Below are positions 16,752 through 25,961 of a DNA stretch of 64,000 nucleotides, in pieces (within the stretch, counting starts at the first letter, position 1; every line of letters starts with the position of its first letter). Source of the stretch: DYJE01 sp041660385 (lineage in GTDB: Bacteria; Desulfobacterota; Desulfobacteria; Desulfobacterales; Desulfolunaceae); assembly GCA_041660385.1 (NCBI GenBank), contig JBAZWJ010000033.1:1-64000 (forward strand). Direction: 5' to 3'. Below the pieces are notes generated by a model. The model made no database searches. It saw only the letters and a list, made by a program, of their open reading frames with translations, and was not told the DNA's origin. The translations under genes and the position numbers were made by a program.

Positions 16752-17960
16752 CTATCCCATATGGGAGACGTTATCAAGCTCAAAGATACCGATATGTTTA
16801 AGTTTCAAGGCGGATATGGAAAACACCCCGAAAGGCGTCCGGCCTGAAATTTCAGTTTCAGACAAAAGGGCAAGCTTGATTTTGCCTGTTTTTTTATGTG
16901 TCACATTTGCCATGAGTGTGTCATTCATTTGATGGATTTCAACGGACTCAATATCACTCACAGGCACCTGAAGCGTTCCTTCAAGATATCGGCCTTCAAG
17001 ATAATCGTTCCTGTTGAACCGGAGTTCTTTGAGCCCGATAACATGGCCTGACGTGTCGGTGATCTGGGCAATGCCTTCTTTTGCCGGTATTCTGTGTCTT
17101 CGTGCAAGGGCATGTGTGATGAAATCTTCGATTCCGGCAAATCCTTGCTCCACCGAATACTGGGGGTCCATTAGAAGAAGGTATCCGAACGTCTCATTGA
17201 TCCCTAAAAGAAGATAGGCGCACAGCTCCGCATCCACTTCCCTTACATGGCCTTCCTTGATGGCCTGTTCCAGATCTTTTTGTAAGGGACGGACAAGAGA
17301 CTGGATGCACTCCGCCGCTTTTTTTGACAGGGTAAGATCTTTTTTTCCCAGAGAAAGTTTGGCGTAGTTCAGGATACCAATGTAGCTGGGAAAGGCGTTC
17401 AGCATGGCGTATCCGCGTTTTTTCAAGCGCAGGATGAAATCCGGCTCTTTATCAACCTCTGCCCAGGCGTCCCGGGGAACAAGAGCCTTGGGTAAACGTT
17501 CCAGGCAATCGAGGAAAAGTTCTTCCTTGCTTTTGAAATAGCGGTAAAACGTGCCGTTACCCATGTCAAGGGCTTCGGTGATATCACTGATCTTCGTGTT
17601 TTCGTAATGAAAGCGGGAAAAAAGTTCCAGAGCTTTGTCCACGATGGCGAGCCTCACATCATCCGACGTTTTCCAGGCTTCTACTTCCGTTGTACAGTTC
17701 TGGCTGAAGTTTTCTCTTATTACCGAAAGGGGTAAGCCTTTATCTTTGAGATGTTTGATCTCTTTCAACCGGTCCAGATGGCTCTGGCCGAAGTAGGCTT
17801 TGGTGGGGCTTTCCTTGCCGGGCAAGGGCAGGAGTCCCGTTCTCAGATAGTCGTATAAAGTGGATACGCTGACACCTGAAAGCCGTGACAGTTCCCCGAT
17901 CTTCATCTGAACACCATCGCTGGATTCTTTTTTTTCAACCATACATGCAACCTGATTCAT
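16752..17960 (-). CDS. Transcription regulator with fused MerR-type and TetR-type DNA-binding domains plus a C-terminal domain
   Basis: The 402-residue protein holds two kinds of DNA-binding domain. Residues ~19-90 are a MerR helix-turn-helix (KIGELSRLSGVSVSTLYDYLRTGLL...AYFGQSHLDRLKEIKHLKDKG). Residues ~103-290 are a TetR unit (ALELFSRFHYENTKISDITEALDMGNGTFYRYFKSKEELF) with its helical ligand domain. The last ~110 residues (GHVIGLKELRFNRNDYLEGRYLEG and on) look beta-rich and are unassigned. The true start may be Met19 or Met7. It is divergent from the acyl-CoA dehydrogenase at 18206, with a 58-bp palindrome between, so control of that gene by an acyl-CoA ligand is a reasonable inference. Confidence 0.88.
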   Translation of the reverse strand: MNQVACMVEKKESSDGVQMKIGELSRLSGVSVSTLYDYLRTGLLPLPGKESPTKAYFGQSHLDRLKEIKHLKDKGLPLSVIRENFSQNCTTEVEAWKTSDDVRLAIVDKALELFSRFHYENTKISDITEALDMGNGTFYRYFKSKEELFLDCLERLPKALVPRDAWAEVDKEPDFILRLKKRGYAMLNAFPSYIGILNYAKLSLGKKDLTLSKKAAECIQSLVRPLQKDLEQAIKEGHVREVDAELCAYLLLGINETFGYLLLMDPQYSVEQGFAGIEDFITHALARRHRIPAKEGIAQITDTSGHVIGLKELRFNRNDYLEGRYLEGTLQVPVSDIESVEIHQMNDTLMANVTHKKTGKIKLALLSETEISGRTPFGVFSISALKLKHIGIFELDNVSHMG

Positions 17961-18002
17961 TATCCGACGCTGCTACTAATTTTCTTGATTTTTGTCCAGC
18001 CT

Positions 18003-18060
18003 CCGGGTATATATTCGTAAATTATGACTGGCCATTCATTTATTACGGATATATAACCGG
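18003..18060. promoter_or_regulatory. 58-bp imperfect palindrome between the MerR-TetR gene and the acyl-CoA dehydrogenase
   Basis: The two 29-base halves, centred on TGG|CCA, match in reverse complement at 23 positions by my count. The outer 18-base arms (CCGGGTATATATTCGTAA and TTACGGATATATAACCGG) differ at only two positions. It lies 42 bp upstream of the regulator start and 145 bp upstream of the dehydrogenase. A palindrome this long suits a protein with two DNA-binding domains. Confidence 0.65.
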
Positions 18061-18205
18061 ATCTGATGGTCAATGTCAACAGGCTTGATTAATGAGTAAG
18101 ACACAACGGTTCATCCGGAGCTGAAACCGGCGTGAAGTCCCGGTTTGTCCCGGAATTTCCGACTTGTGAACCATTTATTTTATAAACCCATGGAGGACAC
18201 GAGCC

Positions 18206-19900
18206 ATGCTTCTAAACCCGAAAAAACACTGCCGCCCTTACAAAGACGAACGTTCCAAAGAAATCATGCTGAAAACCATCGAGTTTCTCGAAAACAAAGG
18301 TTTGAAGCAGATCAAGAAAGATTACCATGAAAAAGTCTGGAACTATGACTTCGTAGAATTTCTGAAAAAAGAAAACATTTTCGCCACACTGATGACACCC
18401 ACCGGTTACGGCGCGGACGACTCCCGCTGGGATACATACCGTGTTTGCGAATTTGCTGAAATCACAGCGTTTTACGGTATTACCTACTGGTACACTTTCC
18501 AGGTTTCCATGCTGGGTCTTGGCCCGATTTTCCTGGGTTCCAATGAAGAAGCCAAACACCGGACTGCCAAACTCCTCAGCGAAGGCAAAGTTTTCGCATT
18601 CGGTCTTTCGGAAAAAGAGCACGGAGCCGACATCTACTCCACAGATATGATGCTCACACCCAAAGGCGACGGGACATATGTGGCCAACGGTGACAAATAT
18701 TACATCGGAAACGGCAACGAAGCAGCCCTGGTTTCAACTTTCGCCAAAATGTCCGACACTGGCGAATATGTGTGGTTTGTGGTGGATTCCAAACACAAAA
18801 ATTACGAATGCATCCAGAATGTGGTTCATGAGCAGAACTATGTGTCAGAATACGCGCTTCACGATTACCCCATTACAGATGCCGATATTCTTGAATGCGG
18901 TCCGAAAGCATGGGACAACATGCTGAACACCATCAATGTCTGCAAATTCAACTTGGGCTGGGGTGCCATCGGACTTTGCGAACATGCGATGTACGAATCC
19001 ATCGACCATGCGGCCAACCGTTTCGTCTATGGCAAATACGTGACGGATTTTCCCCATGTAAAACGCCTGTTAACGGACGCTTTCTGCCGCCTTACAGCCA
19101 TGAAACTTTTCGCGGAACGCGCGGCGGACTACATGAGAACAGCTAACGCGGACGATCGCCGTTATCTTCTTTACAACCCCATGGTGAAAATGAAAGTCAC
19201 CTGCCAGGGCGAAGAAGTGATCAATCTTCTCTGGGACGTGATCGCGGCTAAAGGCTTTGAAAAAGCACCGTTTTTCGAAATAGCTGCCCATGAAATCAGA
19301 ATGCTTCCCAAGCTAGAAGGCACAGTACACGTGAACATGGCTTTGATCGTCAAGTTCATGCAGAATTTCTTTTTCAACCCGGCCCAATACCCGGAAGTAG
19401 CCCGAAGAGACGACATGGCCAACGACTCGTTCCTGTTTAATCAGGGTTCCACAAGCGGCCTGAGCAAAGTCCAGTTTCATGACTACAACATCGCTTATAA
19501 CAGCGTTGATCTTCCCAATGTGAACGTGTTCAAGGAACAGATCGATGCCTTCAAACGTTTTCTCGTGAAAGCCACTCCTGACAAAAACCAGAGCCGCGAC
19601 ATCGACTACCTCCTTGCCGCCGGTGATCTGTTCACCCTTGTTGCCTATGGTCAGCTGATCATTGAAAGCAGTAAAATTTTCAACATTGAAAACGATCTCT
19701 TGGACGAGATTTTCGATTTCATGGTGAGAGACTTCTCCAAATTCGCCCTGGCTCTTTATTCCAAACCCAGCAACAGCGAAACCCAGAAGGAATACTGCAT
19801 GAAAATTATCAAGAGCCCGGTTCCCAACGAAGCCCGGTTCCTGTCCATCTGGGAGAAAAAGGTCTATACCCTCAAAGGCCAGTACGCGATGAAAGACTGA
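18206..19900 (+). CDS. Acyl-CoA dehydrogenase (long form)
   Basis: This FAD enzyme introduces the alpha-beta double bond in acyl-CoA. FAD and substrate motifs appear in FGLSEKEHGADIYSTDMMLTP and NGDKYYIGNGNEAALVSTFAK. The probable catalytic Glu is in LPKLEGTVHVNMAL, equivalent to YEGTSQI of standard enzymes. At 564 residues it is longer than the ~380-residue short-chain family, with an extra C-terminal helical domain. The start follows GGAGG at good spacing. Strong use of C-ending codons suggests high expression. It is divergent from the MerR-TetR fusion, its likely regulator. Confidence 0.9.
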   Translation: MLLNPKKHCRPYKDERSKEIMLKTIEFLENKGLKQIKKDYHEKVWNYDFVEFLKKENIFATLMTPTGYGADDSRWDTYRVCEFAEITAFYGITYWYTFQVSMLGLGPIFLGSNEEAKHRTAKLLSEGKVFAFGLSEKEHGADIYSTDMMLTPKGDGTYVANGDKYYIGNGNEAALVSTFAKMSDTGEYVWFVVDSKHKNYECIQNVVHEQNYVSEYALHDYPITDADILECGPKAWDNMLNTINVCKFNLGWGAIGLCEHAMYESIDHAANRFVYGKYVTDFPHVKRLLTDAFCRLTAMKLFAERAADYMRTANADDRRYLLYNPMVKMKVTCQGEEVINLLWDVIAAKGFEKAPFFEIAAHEIRMLPKLEGTVHVNMALIVKFMQNFFFNPAQYPEVARRDDMANDSFLFNQGSTSGLSKVQFHDYNIAYNSVDLPNVNVFKEQIDAFKRFLVKATPDKNQSRDIDYLLAAGDLFTLVAYGQLIIESSKIFNIENDLLDEIFDFMVRDFSKFALALYSKPSNSETQKEYCMKIIKSPVPNEARFLSIWEKKVYTLKGQYAMKD

Positions 19901-19940
19901 TCCTTATCTCCATAGGGAAGGCGGGTTTGGACTCGCCATG

Positions 19941-19982
19941 CTCTGGCTGGGTGCCCAAAGGGTGCCTGGCCAGAGTTTTTTT
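19941..19982 (+). terminator. Rho-independent terminator after the acyl-CoA dehydrogenase
   Basis: CTCTGGC (19941-19947) pairs with GCCAGAG (19969-19975), with a second pairing GGGTGCCC/GGGTGCC inside, followed by TTTTTTT. Confidence 0.82.
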
Positions 19983-20052
19983 AAGTGAGGATGGGGGCAT
20001 TTTTACTTATTTTTTCGCGTTACAGACTCTGTACGAAAATTAAACATTCTAT

Positions 20053-20096
20053 CGTAGGTTGGGTAGAGGAACGAAACCCGACAAATGACTCGATCC
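20053..20096. repeat. 44-bp AACCCGAC dispersed repeat, copy 1
   Basis: It starts CGTAGGTTGGGT and contains CGAAACCCGACAAATGA. The copy at 59523-59566 differs at two positions; an inverted, slightly more divergent copy is at 54127-54170. The internal GGGT/ACCC pairing makes it a REP-like hairpin with a GTAG start. Confidence 0.75.
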
Positions 20097-20153
20097 GCAT
20101 AAAACAAAGCATCGTGCTCAATTCTTATGTGGTTTTTTATTCAACATCACCAG

Positions 20154-20181
20154 AATGGTATTAAGCTCAAGAATTACCATT
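20154..20181. promoter_or_regulatory. Candidate operator upstream of the orphan antitoxin
   Basis: AATGGTA (20154-20160) and TACCATT (20175-20181) form a perfect 7-bp inverted repeat with a 14-bp spacer, 54 bp upstream of the antitoxin start. Its position fits an autoregulatory site; nothing else supports it. Confidence 0.35.
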
Positions 20182-20234
20182 TGATTTGTATTGTGATAAG
20201 ATATCAGAAAAACTAATCGTTAAGGAGAAGCACG

Positions 20235-20468
20235 ATGGCATCTAAAAATGAAAGGGTTATTGAACAAGCCTTGTCCCTTCCGGCAGATCTGCGCCTGAAT
20301 CTTATAGAAATGCTTATGTTAAGCCTCAACCTGCCGTTGAATGATGAAGTTGATCGTCTTTGGGTTGAGGAAGCCGAACGACGTTTGACCCAGATTGATG
20401 AAGGTAAGGTGAAACTTATACCAGGTGATGAAGTATTTGCGAGAATTCGGGCGAAGTATGAGAAATGA
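20235..20468 (+). CDS. Addiction-module antitoxin component (orphan)
   Basis: The 77-residue protein has the pattern of the small 'putative addiction module component' family: ERVIEQALSLPADLRLNLIEMLMLSL, then DEVDRLWVEEAERRLTQIDEGKVKLIPGDEVFARIRAKY. In intact systems it is followed by a ParE/RelE-type toxin. Here only the toxin's last segment survives (20458-20545), so this is an orphan antitoxin. The start follows AAGGAG. Confidence 0.8.
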   Translation: MASKNERVIEQALSLPADLRLNLIEMLMLSLNLPLNDEVDRLWVEEAERRLTQIDEGKVKLIPGDEVFARIRAKYEK

Positions 20469-20545
20469 GATGCTTTATATCATTGCAGTCGCAGATCTTC
20501 GTCGCAAACCCAATTTTGGATTGATAGATTGTAGCCTATTCCTGC
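20458..20545 (+). pseudogene. Remnant of a RelE/ParE-family toxin
   Basis: An ATG at 20458, overlapping the antitoxin's end, opens a frame reading MRNEMLYIIAVADLRRKPNF. This matches the conserved C-terminal strand of RelE/ParE toxins (typically VLAVAHxRRKPGYW). The preceding ~75 residues of a normal toxin are missing, and the last residues need a one-base shift to read PNFWIDR. I infer an internal deletion plus a frameshift. Confidence 0.65.
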
Positions 20546-20979
20546 GGCAAACCCAACATGAGTTGGCGAATGATTTCAATCCGCTTCCGGTTAACACCCA
20601 TATCGGAATAACCGGTACGTGATGCCGAACGCACATGGATAACCGACTCATCGGGAAACAGGAATTCCACATCATCCACAAATCCGAATATTCTGGTTCG
20701 GAATTCAAACCTCAGATAGTTTTTGCCTTCTTCGACCAGCGTGACCCTATCCATGGTTTTCACCAGATCCCTGAACAAAGGAAAGATCCGCTCTCTGTCG
20801 CCTTTATAAGACAAGGGTGCGATGTTGTGTTTAATATCTCCTCCCTGACTGACAACGCAATTGGGGCTCCCGGGGCAGGGCTGAAGGTTGCCGTTAACAA
20901 GGCCGGTGACTTGCTTTTTCCCTGAACAGGAGACACTTACGGACAACAGAAGAACACAAAGAAAGATGGTTTTTTTCAT
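20536..20979 (-). CDS. DUF1499-family lipoprotein (paralogue 1)
   Basis: ATG 20979 (after AAGGAAAT) begins a lipoprotein signal peptide, MKKTIFLCVLLLSVSVSC, with its lipobox cysteine. The mature part carries the DUF1499 features PCPGSPNCVVSQ, a central TLVEEGKNYLRFEFRTRIFGFVDDVEFLF, and VIHVRSASRTGYSDMGVNRKRIEIIR near the end. The biochemical role of the family is not established. A paralogue with the same layout is at 59060. The longer frame from 21042 would bury the signal peptide. Confidence 0.87.
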   Translation of the reverse strand: MKKTIFLCVLLLSVSVSCSGKKQVTGLVNGNLQPCPGSPNCVVSQGGDIKHNIAPLSYKGDRERIFPLFRDLVKTMDRVTLVEEGKNYLRFEFRTRIFGFVDDVEFLFPDESVIHVRSASRTGYSDMGVNRKRIEIIRQLMLGLPQE

Positions 20980-21157
20980 GGGTATTTCCTTGATTAATTG
21001 TGGGGCAGACATTATCATTACGGTCTGTTTTTCATGAACCATAGATTGAATACGGCATATAATGCAAATGCTTTTTGTGGCTGTGAACTATTTATGCTGA
21101 TGGTCTCCAGAGGCAAACCAATAACATGATCCAACAACAGAATAAAATACTGGATAT

Positions 21158-23800
21158 ATGAAAAAACCCCAGATCCGATACCTTAAAAACTACCAGGCTC
21201 CTTATTACCTGGTTGACAGAATTAACCTTGATTTTGACCTTTTCGATGACCATGTCATTGTGGATTCCACACTTTCAATGCGAAAGAATGAAGATGTTTC
21301 AGGTGTATTACCCGGTCTTTTTTTGAACGGGAAAGGGCTGGAACTCCTGTCCATAAGCATTGACAATGTTATGCTCGCCAAGGAAGATTACGAAATCCGT
21401 GATGAGGGAATGGTGATTTCACCTCTGGCAAGCCCGTTTGTTCTCCGCATCCGGACGAAAATATACCCCAGGGAAAACACCGCTCTTGAAGGCCTGTACA
21501 TGGCAGGGGATACATTCCTCACCCAGTGCGAGGCAGAAGGTTTTCGCCGCATTACCTTTTTCCCAGATAGACCGGACGTGATGAGCCGCTACACCGTCAC
21601 CATCACAGCAGATAAGGATAAATACCCGCTTCTTCTTTCAAACGGCGATCTTGTTTTCGCTGAAGATCTGGATGGAAACAGGCACAGGGTGTGTTTTGAA
21701 GATCCTTATCCCAAGCCGTGTTATCTTTTTGCTCTGGTGGCAGGAGATCTGGCCTGTGTGGAAGATCGTTTCACAACAAAGGAAGGGCGAGACGTTTCAT
21801 TGAAATTCTATGTGGATCACGGTGACGAGGATAAATGCGCCCACGCCATGGAATCATTGAAAAAATCCATGGCATGGGATGAAGCAACCTTTGGTCTCAG
21901 TTACGATCTTTCGACCTATATGATCGTATCCACCCATTCGTTCAACGCCGGAGCCATGGAAAACAAAGGTCTCAATATCTTCAATTCCAAATATGTTCTG
22001 GCCAAACCCGAAACAGCCACGGATACGGATTTTCAGCTGATCGAGGGTGTTATTGGCCATGAATACTTTCACAACTGGACCGGTAACCGGGTGACATTGA
22101 ACAGCTGGTTCCAACTCAGTCTGAAAGAAGGTCTCACGGTGTTCAGAGATCAGGAATTTTCATCGGACGAAGGCTCCAGAGCCATCAAGCGGATATCGGA
22201 TGTCCGAACACTTCGTGCATCCCAGTTCCCGGAGGACGCGGGCCCCATGGCCCATCCCATCCGGCCCGAGTCCTACATTGAAATGAACAATTTTTACACG
22301 TCAACTGTATATAACAAGGGCGCCGAAGTAATCCGGATGATCCACACCCTTATCGGAAAAGAGAATTTCAGAAAAGGGATGGATCTCTATTTCCGGCGAT
22401 TTGACGGTAAAGCCGTAACCACCGAAGATTTTGTCAAAGCCATGGAAGACGGCAGCGGTATGGATCTTGGTCAGTTCAGGCTGTGGTATTCCCAGGCAGG
22501 CACACCACGGATCAAGGTACAGCGATCCTATGATGCATCAAGCAGAACATATACCCTGACCGTTGACCAGAAAATCCCGGACACCCCAGGCCAGAAAGAT
22601 AAAAAATCCATGATGATTCCCGTGACGATTTCGATTTTCGCTAAAGACGGAACCCCCATGGTGATTGAAGAAGAAGGTGACAGGGCAGCGGATAAAACCG
22701 TTGAGAAAACACTGGTTCTGAAAAACAGCCGGGAAATTTTCCGTTTTAAAAATATTCCTCACGAACCTGTGCCATCCCTTTTCAGAGGTTTTTCCGCGCC
22801 TGTGAACATCGAAGCCAGCTACAGTTCTTCCGAACTGATGTTCCTTATGGCCCATGACACCGATGCCTTCAACCGCTGGGATGCGGCCCAGGTTCTTGTG
22901 TCGGATACCATCTCCGGCCTGATTTCCTTGAGGGCCAAGGGCAGGGAACTGGTTCTTGAAAAGGAGCTGATAGATGCCTTTAAAAAAACTCTGACAGACA
23001 CCAGCGCTGACAAGGCCCTGATCGCTCAGATTCTGACTATCCCCAGTGAAACCGAACTGGGAGACAGGATGGAAACCATTGATGTGGATGCCATTCATGA
23101 AACAAGGGATTTTTTCCTTCAAAGTCTTGCAAAACATCTTCATGAAACTTTCCGCGAGGTGTTCGAGACCAACAGGGATCAAGGTCCCTATACCATCGTT
23201 TCCGAAAGTATTGCGCGAAGAAAACTGAAGAACGTGGCTCTTGGCTATCTGGCTCTTGTGGAAAATCAGAATGCGGAATTCGTTTATCGGGAATTCAGTC
23301 AGGCGGACAACATGACCGACAAGCTGGTGGCCTTAGTCCTTCTTGCCGATATGGAACATGATCTCACAGGTAGGGCTATCCGGGATTTCTATGACTCCTG
23401 GAAAAGTGATACTCTTGTTCTGGATAAATGGTTTGCCGTTCAGGCGGCATCAAGGCGATCCGATACGATTGACACAGTCATGGCCCTTTGCAATCATCCC
23501 GATTTTTCCATGAAAAATCCCAACAAGGTCAGAGCACTTATCGGAACCTTTGCCCAGGCCAATCCCATGGCATTCCACAACAAACAGGGAAAAGGGTACA
23601 TGTTTCTGGCTGATCGGGTGATTCTTCTTGATAAGATCAACGCAAGCATTGCCGCCCGGATGGTCTCCGCCTTCAATAAATGGAAACGCTATGATCCGGA
23701 TCGATCTGTCTTGATGCAGAAGGAACTGGAACGTATTCTGGCTTCGGACCGTCTGTCCAAAGGGGTTTATGAGGTGGTGTCTAAGGCGCTTGATGGTTAA
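21158..23800 (+). CDS. pepN: Aminopeptidase N (M1 metallopeptidase)
   Basis: PepN removes N-terminal residues from peptides in the cytoplasm. The substrate-anchoring GAMEN motif is in NAGAMENKGLN (about residue 267), and the zinc site is HEYFHNWTGNR (about residue 300) with the third ligand Glu in LKEGLTVFRDQEF. The C-terminal half is the long alpha-helical domain (VALVLLADMEHDLTGRAIRDF), as in E. coli PepN. At 880 residues it is full length. It stands alone, in no obvious operon. Confidence 0.97.
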   Translation: MKKPQIRYLKNYQAPYYLVDRINLDFDLFDDHVIVDSTLSMRKNEDVSGVLPGLFLNGKGLELLSISIDNVMLAKEDYEIRDEGMVISPLASPFVLRIRTKIYPRENTALEGLYMAGDTFLTQCEAEGFRRITFFPDRPDVMSRYTVTITADKDKYPLLLSNGDLVFAEDLDGNRHRVCFEDPYPKPCYLFALVAGDLACVEDRFTTKEGRDVSLKFYVDHGDEDKCAHAMESLKKSMAWDEATFGLSYDLSTYMIVSTHSFNAGAMENKGLNIFNSKYVLAKPETATDTDFQLIEGVIGHEYFHNWTGNRVTLNSWFQLSLKEGLTVFRDQEFSSDEGSRAIKRISDVRTLRASQFPEDAGPMAHPIRPESYIEMNNFYTSTVYNKGAEVIRMIHTLIGKENFRKGMDLYFRRFDGKAVTTEDFVKAMEDGSGMDLGQFRLWYSQAGTPRIKVQRSYDASSRTYTLTVDQKIPDTPGQKDKKSMMIPVTISIFAKDGTPMVIEEEGDRAADKTVEKTLVLKNSREIFRFKNIPHEPVPSLFRGFSAPVNIEASYSSSELMFLMAHDTDAFNRWDAAQVLVSDTISGLISLRAKGRELVLEKELIDAFKKTLTDTSADKALIAQILTIPSETELGDRMETIDVDAIHETRDFFLQSLAKHLHETFREVFETNRDQGPYTIVSESIARRKLKNVALGYLALVENQNAEFVYREFSQADNMTDKLVALVLLADMEHDLTGRAIRDFYDSWKSDTLVLDKWFAVQAASRRSDTIDTVMALCNHPDFSMKNPNKVRALIGTFAQANPMAFHNKQGKGYMFLADRVILLDKINASIAARMVSAFNKWKRYDPDRSVLMQKELERILASDRLSKGVYEVVSKALDG

Positions 23801-23864
23801 GGGTAGAGATGAATAAAGAACGAACGTCCAACATCGAGTGCGGCCGGGCAAGGCCAGAACCATG

Positions 23865-25874
23865 TTATTCAGGAACAAATAAAGTGTTATCCTTAAAAAG
23901 GATTCTGTGTTCCGGCAAAGGATTTTCTTCTATATCAGGCATTGTTTCATAGGGGGCTGTGGGTCGTATCACCTGGCTCGGCGGTAGGGGAAGGCCTTTT
24001 TTTAAATGGTCGACCATAAAGTCAAGTGCCTTGATGTACATCACATGGAGAGGCGCGAAATCCATGGGTGAGTCGCAGGTTTCAGGGTTTTTGTAGAGCA
24101 TGTTAAGCGCGTCCACATGATGAGCTGAAGTGACCTCGTAATATCTGAGCGAACTATTGTCTTTTTCCATGATGGCATTTGCAGCCACATAGGGCCTGGA
24201 CGTATGGTTGATGGGAAGAACCGCGTCAGACCTTCCGGTGACAATGACAGTGGGGCTGCCCCTAAGATTTCCGCAGACTTTGATTTCTTCCATACTCTTC
24301 ACTATTTGAAGGTGAAGGTCCAGTTCTTCTCCGGTCAATGGTTTCAACTGTTCATCGAAACCTGTCACAAGGCGTCTTAACCGTAATGCTCCGTCCAGAT
24401 TCATATCGTTACGACTGGTGGAAGGCGAGGTCGACCGCCGATCTTCGCAGGGACCGTTCGGGTCATGGTCGTTGATCAGTTTAATGATGGAGAACGGTGG
24501 AATGCCGCTCTGGTCCGAGAACAGTAACGCTGTTTCAAAGGCTGTAAGGGCTCTGGGATGTCCGTTTTCATCAACAGCGGCGAAGCTGAAACCGGCCATA
24601 TGATCCAGAACGTTGGCGCAGGCGTACTGAGAAATGTACGTGACGGCAATGCTCCGTGCAACATCCAGGGTGTAGTGGGATGGAAGAAGGATCTCTTGCT
24701 CCTTGTTCACTGCATAAGACCTTATAATGCTCAGAGCGTGTTTTGCCAGGTCGTCAATGGTCTGTCCGCTCAGCAGGCCCTTTTCTTTCAGAGAAAAGCA
24801 GCGTTCTTCACACATGGCGCGGGTCATGCCAAAGGCATCAAACCGGAATGGGGCTCCGTCCATCTCTTGGCTCAGAGACGCGCAGGGTTGGTAGATATTA
24901 AAAAGCGTTACGTAGTCTGCAAGGTTTTTGGAATGGTTTGTCACTGGAGGATCATCGCCTTGGACGATGGAAAACATGCCGCTACAGATTGGCGTGACGT
25001 TGGGTTCGGACACGGCCACGGCATCTATCAGCCCTTCGTTGTCCATTTCCTTGGCCATGATAGAGGACAAACCGCCGTTTGAAATTCCAGCGGCGATCAC
25101 CTTGAGTTTTTCTCCGATTCCTGGCCAGGTTGTTTCAAGAACAGCTCGACCGAATGTGATGGCTTCAAGAACGTAACGCCCCCAGTTTTTTTGGAGATTG
25201 ACGCCGGAGTGAGCGTGTTTTACGGCAATGCGGTGGGGCCAGGATGCGTTGTGGGCTGAGAGAATATCCTCCCTGCATCTGCCTGAAGTTGTGATGGAGT
25301 CGAAGGGCGAACGGTCACCTGCCAGTTCTTGCGTCATCACGCGCCCGTCCATGAGGATGACGTTGTCATCATCAAGCAAGTGGTATCCCACTCCCGTGCC
25401 TTTGTCCGTGTAAACCACGGCGAAACCGCGTTTCAGCGCCCATTCTCCCACAACACCGATACCGCCGTAAATACCCCGAGATCCGGATGACGGAACAGCG
25501 ACAAGGAAAGGATGGTCGGTGTCAAAATGGCGGGGTATCTGAATCATCATGGTCACACCTTCGTCAGAAAGGGCCATGATTTCTCTGCCCGCGATCATGT
25601 CAGGCGAACCGGAACCTGCGCCAGGCCCGTAATATCTTCCGTAACAAGGACTTTCCAAATCCATGAGCGCCCTGTAGTTGTACCAGATCGCCCTGGTTCT
25701 GATGTCTTTAGTGGTCGGGGTTTCGGGCTGATTAAAGGCCGGGGGCTTTTTTTCGAGAAACCCCTTGAATCCTCGTCCTCCGGTCAGGAGATCATCGGTG
25801 ATTCCGTCAAATTCTTCGATTTCGGCTGTTCCGTCGACAACAAACGGGAGAGCTATAACAATGTTTTTTTTCAT
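23865..25874 (-). CDS. D-3-hydroxybutyrate oligomer hydrolase
   Basis: This family hydrolyses 3-hydroxybutyrate oligomers released from PHB. YGPGAGSGSPDM, the oxyanion-side SSGSRGIYGGIGVVGEWAL and the nucleophile elbow AAGISNGGLSS (serine at the centre of GISNG) are recognisable; a C-terminal Asp/His pair is plausible in VTGRSDAVLPINHT and TSAHHVDALN. No clear signal peptide is present, so it is probably intracellular. At 669 residues it is close to the family size. It is about 9 kb from the phaC/phasin block and links to it functionally. Confidence 0.85.
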   Translation of the reverse strand: MKKNIVIALPFVVDGTAEIEEFDGITDDLLTGGRGFKGFLEKKPPAFNQPETPTTKDIRTRAIWYNYRALMDLESPCYGRYYGPGAGSGSPDMIAGREIMALSDEGVTMMIQIPRHFDTDHPFLVAVPSSGSRGIYGGIGVVGEWALKRGFAVVYTDKGTGVGYHLLDDDNVILMDGRVMTQELAGDRSPFDSITTSGRCREDILSAHNASWPHRIAVKHAHSGVNLQKNWGRYVLEAITFGRAVLETTWPGIGEKLKVIAAGISNGGLSSIMAKEMDNEGLIDAVAVSEPNVTPICSGMFSIVQGDDPPVTNHSKNLADYVTLFNIYQPCASLSQEMDGAPFRFDAFGMTRAMCEERCFSLKEKGLLSGQTIDDLAKHALSIIRSYAVNKEQEILLPSHYTLDVARSIAVTYISQYACANVLDHMAGFSFAAVDENGHPRALTAFETALLFSDQSGIPPFSIIKLINDHDPNGPCEDRRSTSPSTSRNDMNLDGALRLRRLVTGFDEQLKPLTGEELDLHLQIVKSMEEIKVCGNLRGSPTVIVTGRSDAVLPINHTSRPYVAANAIMEKDNSSLRYYEVTSAHHVDALNMLYKNPETCDSPMDFAPLHVMYIKALDFMVDHLKKGLPLPPSQVIRPTAPYETMPDIEENPLPEHRILFKDNTLFVPE

Positions 25875-25961
25875 ACCTGTTTGTCAAATTTTTTAAAAGT
25901 TTGGCCCCAGCAGGGTTGCCAGAGGCATATTTTTTAATCAAAAATAAAATCGCCATCAAAC

